DNA of 64,000 nt, taken from Halobium salinum (GTDB lineage: Archaea > Halobacteriota > Halobacteria > Halobacteriales > Haloferacaceae). The notes under the pieces were generated by a model, which saw nothing but the letters and a program-made list of their open reading frames with translations, did no database searches and was not told the DNA's origin. Where the stretch lies: positions 396,755 to 460,754 of the forward strand of contig NZ_JAODIW010000010.1 of assembly GCF_026586625.1 (NCBI RefSeq), given 5' to 3'. Shown here one piece after another: positions 59,618 to 64,000 of this stretch. The position numbers were made by a program, and so were the translations under genes. Within the stretch, counting starts at the first letter, position 1, and each line of letters starts with the position of its first letter.

Positions 59618-60744
59618 TCCTCCGCCTCCTCCGCGCTCGACGTGCTGCCGGCGCGGGCTTCCTGCTCCGAGCGGACCTCCTCGGCGCCGGCCGTCGCGTC
59701 GCGCTCCTTCGGGCTGGGGATGCTCGCCGCCTCCCGGCCGTAGAAGACGAAGCGGACGGCGCGTTCGAGCGCGCCGTCGAACAGGTCGTCGCGCGAGGAG
59801 TCGGTGAGCGCGTGGATGTAGAACTCCCGCTGGCTCACCTCGACGGTGAGCGTTCCCGGCGTGAGGGTGATGCTGTTGGCGAGCGTCGTCGCCGGCAGGT
59901 CACCCCACACCGCGGCCTCGAACTGCACCATCTTCGGGTCGATGGGGAGCCGCGGGTGGAGGATGACGTACGCGAGCGAGACGTTCGCCTTCGCGATCTC
60001 CCAGAGGAGGTACGGCGTGTACACGGCCAGCCGGGCCAGTTCGCCCGGGAGCCGGCGGAAGTCCGGCTCCCCCTTCAGCACGACCGTCCCCAACACCGCC
60101 GTGACGACGCCGGCGCTTATCGCCCCGGTCACGACGTCGAACAGCCCGCTGAACCCGCCGAGGGCGAGGTAGAACAGGTACGAGGTGCCGAAGACGAGCA
60201 GGTACTTCGGCAGGCTCTCGCGTCCGACGAGCGCCCCTCGACGGGTTGCCCGCTCGACGGGCGCCTCCTCGACCGCCAGGTCGGACTTCGTCAGTTCGTA
60301 CTCCAGTGGCCGCAGCATCGGCGCGTTCCCGCCGGGCTGGTACTCCGGGTCGACGACGACGCGCTCGAGGTCGTGTTCGCGCGCGTAACCGAGGAGAACC
60401 CGGGCGAAGTCCGCCGGACTGAACAGGTACTCGTCCGCACCGACGACCGCCGTCTCGACCGAGACGGCCGACGTCGCCGGCTCCTCGTCCTCTTCGTCGA
60501 CGCCGAGGTCCTCGGCGGCCCACCGCTCGACGCGGCCGAGCAGCTCCTCGGCCTGTTCGAACTTTTCGACTCGCGTCGGCTCTACCGCCCGCCACAGCGC
60601 CGGATAGACGAAGTGGACGACTGCGTGCTCGCCCGACTCCTCGGCGCTCTCGCGGGCCGACCGAACGGCGTAGGCGACCGTCTTCCGGAGCGTCGACGAC
60701 TCGCCGACCGGAACGAGGACGCGCACGCCCGCGTCAGTTCCCAC
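59614..60744 (-). CDS. mrpE: UspA-like domain fused to Mrp subunit E
   Basis: 376 residues from GTG 60744 (no in-frame ATG before a stop upstream). Residues 1-170 form a Rossmann-like UspA domain ('RVLVPVGESSTLRKTVAYAVRSARESAEESGEHAVVHFVYPA' ... 'EHDLERVVVDPEYQPG'). About 195-340 is MrpE ('YLLVFGTSYLFYLALGGFSGLFDVVTGAISAG', 'GELARLAVYTPYLLWEIAKANVSLAYVILHP', 'LANSITLTPGTLTVEV'). A Ser/Glu/Ala tail follows. First gene of the nine-gene operon. The Usp part may bind a nucleotide and regulate ion transport (inference). Confidence 0.92.
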   Translation of the reverse strand: MGTDAGVRVLVPVGESSTLRKTVAYAVRSARESAEESGEHAVVHFVYPALWRAVEPTRVEKFEQAEELLGRVERWAAEDLGVDEEDEEPATSAVSVETAVVGADEYLFSPADFARVLLGYAREHDLERVVVDPEYQPGGNAPMLRPLEYELTKSDLAVEEAPVERATRRGALVGRESLPKYLLVFGTSYLFYLALGGFSGLFDVVTGAISAGVVTAVLGTVVLKGEPDFRRLPGELARLAVYTPYLLWEIAKANVSLAYVILHPRLPIDPKMVQFEAAVWGDLPATTLANSITLTPGTLTVEVSQREFYIHALTDSSRDDLFDGALERAVRFVFYGREAASIPSPKERDATAGAEEVRSEQEARAGSTSSAEEAEE

Positions 60745-60987
60745 GGTCCTTCCACCCCGTTCGACGACGGGAGGCAGGCCAACAGTCGCTCGTGCGTGTT
60801 CGACCCCTCATGCTAGCAATCGTCTGAAGCGAGTAGCTGTTGACGCAAAACTATTCTTATCTCGTTCGTCCCCGACGTGTCCGGTTCCGACGCCGGATAG
60901 TCGCCGAAAACGGCCGTCAGAGTCCGTTTCGGTTCGACCCCGGCAAATACTGTCGGCGGGTTCGCGTCGCTCGTCACAGAGTTCGTC
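60745..60987. promoter_or_regulatory. leader and promoter region of the mrp operon
   Basis: 243 bp containing an AT-rich AAAACTATTCTTATC at 60848-60862, the likely promoter of the mrp operon read leftward. An ATG at 60811 (minus) opens a 25-codon frame ending 60734 that overlaps the mrpE start, a possible upstream regulatory peptide. Confidence 0.4.
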
Positions 60988-61857
60988 TCACGCGTCGCCG
61001 AGTTCGTCGCCGGTGGCGACCGACCCGGTCAGTTCGAGGTAGTCCGGCGACAGCGACACCTCCTCGCGGTCGACGCGCGCCTTCACGGCCTCGCTGTAGT
61101 CCGAGTACACGTCGAGGTACTTCGGGCGGGTCGGCGAGTCGAGCCAGAACCGCGAGGTGAGCGTCACCCCCGCCGCGGTCACCTCGTCGACCGTGACGGT
61201 CGGCGACGGCTCCCGGAGGATGCGGTCGTCGGTTCGCGTCGCGTCGAGCAGGGCCTCGCGCATCGCGTCCACGTCTCCGGCGAGGTCGACGCTGTAGGGC
61301 ACGTCGATGCGCAGGCGGTCCTTGACCGCGTGGTTCGTCACGACGGTGTTGGCGAGCGTCGAGTTCGGCACCGTGATGAGTTCGTTGCGGAAGGTCCGGA
61401 CCCTCGTCGCCCGGAAGGAGATGTCCTCGATGATTCCCTCCTTCGACCCCCAGGCTATCCAGTCGCCGATGTTGAACTTCGGGTCGGTGATGATGAACAG
61501 CCCGCCGACGAGGTTGCCCACTACGTCCCGGGAGGCGAACCCGACCGCGAGCGTCAGCGCCGCGGCCAGCCCGCCGGTCACCGAGAGCAGCGTCTCCAGT
61601 CGCGCGAAGAACATCGCGGCGAAGAACGCGACGAAGACGACCGCGACGCGTACGGCCTTCGACGCCGGATTGCGAACCGTCGGCGTCACCCGCCGCGCCC
61701 TGAGCGCCCGGTCGGCGACCGGGACCGCGACGAGCCGTCCGACCAGATAGACGAACGTGAAGGCGACCACGAACACCGCGAGTTTCGTGAGGAAGGCGCC
61801 GTAGTCGACGCGAACGAGGAGCTCTTCGGCCGTCGGGACGCCGGAGCCGGTCTGCAT
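60988..61857 (-). CDS. MscS-family mechanosensitive channel
   Basis: 289 residues. Two clear TM helices then the pore helix 'VTGGLAAALTLAVGFASRDVVGNLVGGLFIITDPKFNIGDWIAWGSKEGIIEDISFRATRVRTFRNELITVPNSTL', the MscS beta domain and C-terminal alpha/beta part. Diverged from the MscS at 14717 (different pore residues and N-terminus). Same strand as, and upstream of, the mrp operon, but separated by its promoter. Confidence 0.93.
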   Translation of the reverse strand: MQTGSGVPTAEELLVRVDYGAFLTKLAVFVVAFTFVYLVGRLVAVPVADRALRARRVTPTVRNPASKAVRVAVVFVAFFAAMFFARLETLLSVTGGLAAALTLAVGFASRDVVGNLVGGLFIITDPKFNIGDWIAWGSKEGIIEDISFRATRVRTFRNELITVPNSTLANTVVTNHAVKDRLRIDVPYSVDLAGDVDAMREALLDATRTDDRILREPSPTVTVDEVTAAGVTLTSRFWLDSPTRPKYLDVYSDYSEAVKARVDREEVSLSPDYLELTGSVATGDELGDA

Positions 61858-62078
61858 CAGGCGCCGTCACCTCGTCGTGTCGGAGTCGGCGGGCGGTGGT
61901 GGTGGTCGCACATGCGACCGACTGCGACCGGTCGGGAGGTATCGGTGTCGGCCGCCGCGGACCACCCCTCGACGTCCGGGGCGTGCCCTCACTCCTCCGC
62001 GACCGCCATCAGTCGGTCGGCGGTCGGGAAGCGCCGACGAAACCCGCGTAGACCGCACACCGGGACCGAATCGGGGTC
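61858..62078. other. intergenic region without recognised gene
   Basis: 221 bp between coaBC and the MscS gene, both on the minus strand. No credible gene; a frame continuing from the coaBC stop to 61990 codes a plausible-looking but very short peptide and is not called. Confidence 0.4.
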
Positions 62079-63236
62079 TCAACCCAGTTCGACCGCCAGC
62101 TCCTCGGCCACCCGCCCACCGAGCGCCGCTTTCGACCCCTCGAACTCGCTCGTCGCTCCCGAGCGGACGACCAGCGCCCGGGTGCCGTCGTCGCCCATCA
62201 CGGAGGCGTCGTTGGCGACGACGAACGCGAGTCCCACGCGGGACAGCAGTTCACGAGCTTTTCCGACCATCGCTTCGTCGTCGCCGCCGCTCTCGGCTTT
62301 GAAGCCGACGATGGGGAGGTCGGGGCGGGCCTCCCGAATCGTGTCGACGAGCTTCGGGACGCGTTCGAGTTCGAGGGTGAGTCGGTCCTGTCCGGAGCGA
62401 ATCTTCTCCGGGGCGGCCTCGACGGTGTAGTCGGAGATAGCCGCCGCCGAGACGAGCGCGTCGGCGCCGGCACAGGTCTCCTCGCAGGCGGCGAGCATCT
62501 CGGCGGCGCTCTCGACTCGGCGGGTGTCCGCGTAGTGGACCGCCGGCCCGTCGTGGACCAGCACGACCTCGGCGCCGCGGACGTGACAGGCACGGGCGAC
62601 GGCTCGGCCCGTCTTCCCCGACGCGCGGTTCGAGAGCGTGCGGATGGGGTCGATTCGCTCGCTCGTCGCGCCGCTGGTGACGACGACGCGCCTGCCCGCG
62701 AGGGACTGCTCGGTCGTCGCGCGGGCGACGCCGGTGACGATGGCCGCCTCGGTCGCGATTTTGGCCTTCCCCTCCTCGATGCGCGGGTCGACGAAGTCGA
62801 CCCCCCAGGACTCCACCGTCGCGATGGCCTCCGCGACGCCCGGGTGGTCGTACATCGGCTCGTGCATCGCCGGCGCGACGACGACTGGAATCCCGGCGCC
62901 GAGGGCGGTGGTGGCGCAGGTCGTGACGGGCGTGTCGTCGACTGCGGCGGCGACCTTCCCGACGGTGTTGGCCGTGGCGGGGGCGAGCAGGAGCACGTCC
63001 GCCCACCCCTCCCGACCGCAGAGTTCGACGTGTTCGACGCGACCCGTTATCTCGGTGACCACGTCGTTCTCGGTGGCGAACTCGAGCGACCAGGGGTGGA
63101 CGATGCCCCGCGCGCTCCCGGTCATCACCGCGCGGACCGACGCCCCCTGCCGGCGGAGTTCGTGGGCCAGTTCGACGGTCTTCACCGCCGCGATGGAGCC
63201 GGAGACGCCGAGCGCGACGTTGACACCTTCGAGCAT
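62079..63236 (-). CDS. coaBC: bifunctional phosphopantothenoylcysteine decarboxylase/phosphopantothenate--cysteine ligase
   Basis: 385 residues. CoaC part (1-175): 'VALGVSGSIAAVKTVELAHELRRQG' flavin site, catalytic His in 'GRVEHVELCGREGWAD', 'LAPATANTVGK', 'PAMHEPMYDHP'. CoaB part (185-385): 'VVVTSGATSERIDPIRTLSNRASGKTGRAVARA', 'SAAISDYTVEAAPEKIRSG', 'GFKAES'. Performs two steps of coenzyme A synthesis; archaeal CoaB uses CTP or ATP. Full length. Confidence 0.95.
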   Translation of the reverse strand: MLEGVNVALGVSGSIAAVKTVELAHELRRQGASVRAVMTGSARGIVHPWSLEFATENDVVTEITGRVEHVELCGREGWADVLLLAPATANTVGKVAAAVDDTPVTTCATTALGAGIPVVVAPAMHEPMYDHPGVAEAIATVESWGVDFVDPRIEEGKAKIATEAAIVTGVARATTEQSLAGRRVVVTSGATSERIDPIRTLSNRASGKTGRAVARACHVRGAEVVLVHDGPAVHYADTRRVESAAEMLAACEETCAGADALVSAAAISDYTVEAAPEKIRSGQDRLTLELERVPKLVDTIREARPDLPIVGFKAESGGDDEAMVGKARELLSRVGLAFVVANDASVMGDDGTRALVVRSGATSEFEGSKAALGGRVAEELAVELG

Positions 63237-63328
63237 TGGTCTCTACCCGGGGTTGGGTTCGGTGTGGGTTAAAAGGGTACGTGTGTCGCACGGGGCGGTC
63301 GCTCCGTCGCCGACGACTTCGTCCCGCG

Positions 63329-64000
63329 CTACGCCCGTCGCTGTCGGGTCGTCTCGACCACGTCGACGTTCTCGTCGAAGACGAACGCCAGTTCGTCGCC
63401 GTCCTCGTGACGAAGCGTGGTCCGCACCCGGAGCGGGTCGGTCGAGACGACCGCGTGGTCGTAGTCCATTGACTCCTCGAGTTCCACGAGCCGTTCGAGC
63501 GGTACCTCGTCGGCTCCGAAGCCGCGCTCCAGACCGTGTTCGAGGGCGAAGGACTGGCCCGTCGGATGTGACGCGGCCGCGACGGTCGCGGGCCCTTGCA
63601 TCTCGTTCTTACAGACGGAGCACTCGAACCGCACCAGCACCCGACTCACGCGGCCACAGTTCGGACAGGCCCGGTCGCCGTCGCGGTGGTCGTCACACAC
63701 CTCGAACCGGGAGTCGACGACGCCGGAACACTCCGGACAGACGCCGGCGAGTCGCATGGCGTTTTTCTGGACCTCCTGCGTGCCGTTCGCGCGAACCACT
63801 TCCGCCGCCGTCCGTCCCGCGACTCCGGCCGGGTCGAAGTCCGTCTCCATCAGCGTTAGCTCCTCGCCGTCGGGGCCGCAGTCGGGACAGACCGCCCACA
63901 GCTTCCGGTCCTCGTAGTCGACGACCTCCGGGGAGCCACAGTGAGGACAGGGAATCTCCACGCCCTCGGTGTCGAGTTCGGGGTCGTCGACGCCGACGCC
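63329..64000 (-). CDS. zinc-ribbon transcriptional regulator, C-terminal part (5' end outside window)
   Basis: At least 223 residues; the frame is still open at the window edge, so the N-terminus (expected to be an ArsR-type HTH) is missing. Visible: 'VDDPELDTEGVEIPCPHCG' leading into a first zinc ribbon (CPHC ... CPDC), a mid-region 'PAGVAGRTAAEVVRANGTQEVQKNAMRLAGVCPECSGVVDSRFEVC' with more CxxC pairs, then 'ACPNC' and 'CSVC'. The layout fits a haloarchaeal HTH-zinc-ribbon family I recall as DUF7351. Probably a metal-containing DNA-binding regulator. Confidence 0.75.
   Translation of the reverse strand, partial: GVGVDDPELDTEGVEIPCPHCGSPEVVDYEDRKLWAVCPDCGPDGEELTLMETDFDPAGVAGRTAAEVVRANGTQEVQKNAMRLAGVCPECSGVVDSRFEVCDDHRDGDRACPNCGRVSRVLVRFECSVCKNEMQGPATVAAASHPTGQSFALEHGLERGFGADEVPLERLVELEESMDYDHAVVSTDPLRVRTTLRHEDGDELAFVFDENVDVVETTRQRRA

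Noticed and set aside
61990-62078. In-frame continuation after the coaBC stop giving a plausible short peptide ('FRRRFPTADRLMAVAEE')
   Set aside because: There is no start codon or promoter at proper spacing, only ~25 codons, and CoaBC is already of full length.

Overview
The window is chromosomal DNA from a halophilic archaeon, most likely of the Haloferax-like order Haloferacales. The evidence is high GC, acidic proteomes, Tat (RR) rather than Sec signals on exported proteins, short AT-rich TATA-like boxes 22-36 nt upstream of many start codons (leaderless transcription), and haloarchaea-specific families (GfcR, HalOD1, DICT, archaeal glucose dehydrogenase). I see no tRNA or rRNA gene, CRISPR array or intact insertion sequence. 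About 66 genes are supported. Both ends are cut: a 5'-truncated gene starts the window and a regulator whose start lies outside ends it.

1-21 kb: PH-domain protein, cysS, a DUF4397 Tat protein, an ArsR-type regulator divergent from an orphan peptide-binding lipoprotein, trxB, aspS (with a strange duplicated 3' end), a SHOCT protein, a penicillin-acylase-family enzyme, DUF547, an RNA-metabolism pair (RNase P component 4, YhbY-like), a MscS channel, an AstE/aspartoacylase-like lipoprotein and an acyl-CoA dehydrogenase. A looser, AT-richer stretch at 17.7-19.2 kb holds small genes and a candidate small RNA. A sugar nucleotidyltransferase follows.

20.6-31.7 kb: an HxlR-AN1 regulator fusion, Dph6 (diphthamide), DUF1989, YqcI/YcgG, two tandem PAPS-reductase/CysD-like PP-loop proteins, a monothiol glutaredoxin, the gdh-gfcR pair of the semi-phosphorylative Entner-Doudoroff sugar pathway, a PHP protein, a YdjM-like membrane protein and a CinA-type amidohydrolase.

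31.7-52.2 kb: an ABC exporter, an aminotransferase, two GT4-type glycosyltransferases, HalOD1, two Tat-exported subtilases with a BsuPI-type proteinase-inhibitor-like gene beside them, a nucleotide-sugar epimerase, DICT, tRNA Cm56 methyltransferase, a PfpI-like protein, a pair of oligopeptide ABC ATPases without permeases, and a purine phosphoribosyltransferase. A structured, modular non-coding repeat occurs at 31.5 kb and, inverted, at 35.2 kb; a partial copy lies at 17.9 kb.

52.3-60.8 kb is one tightly overlapping nine-gene Mrp-type cation/proton antiporter operon on the minus strand, starting with a UspA-MrpE fusion and ending with three antiporter-like large subunits. After it come a second MscS channel, CoaBC (coenzyme A synthesis) and the truncated zinc-ribbon regulator.

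Most noteworthy: the double 3' end of aspS, in which two copies encode the same ten residues with different codons around a long palindrome (an att-like scar or mini-element); the modular dispersed repeat; the protease/inhibitor neighbourhood with a conserved promoter and a perfect inverted repeat next to the start codon; and unusual features of the Mrp operon.
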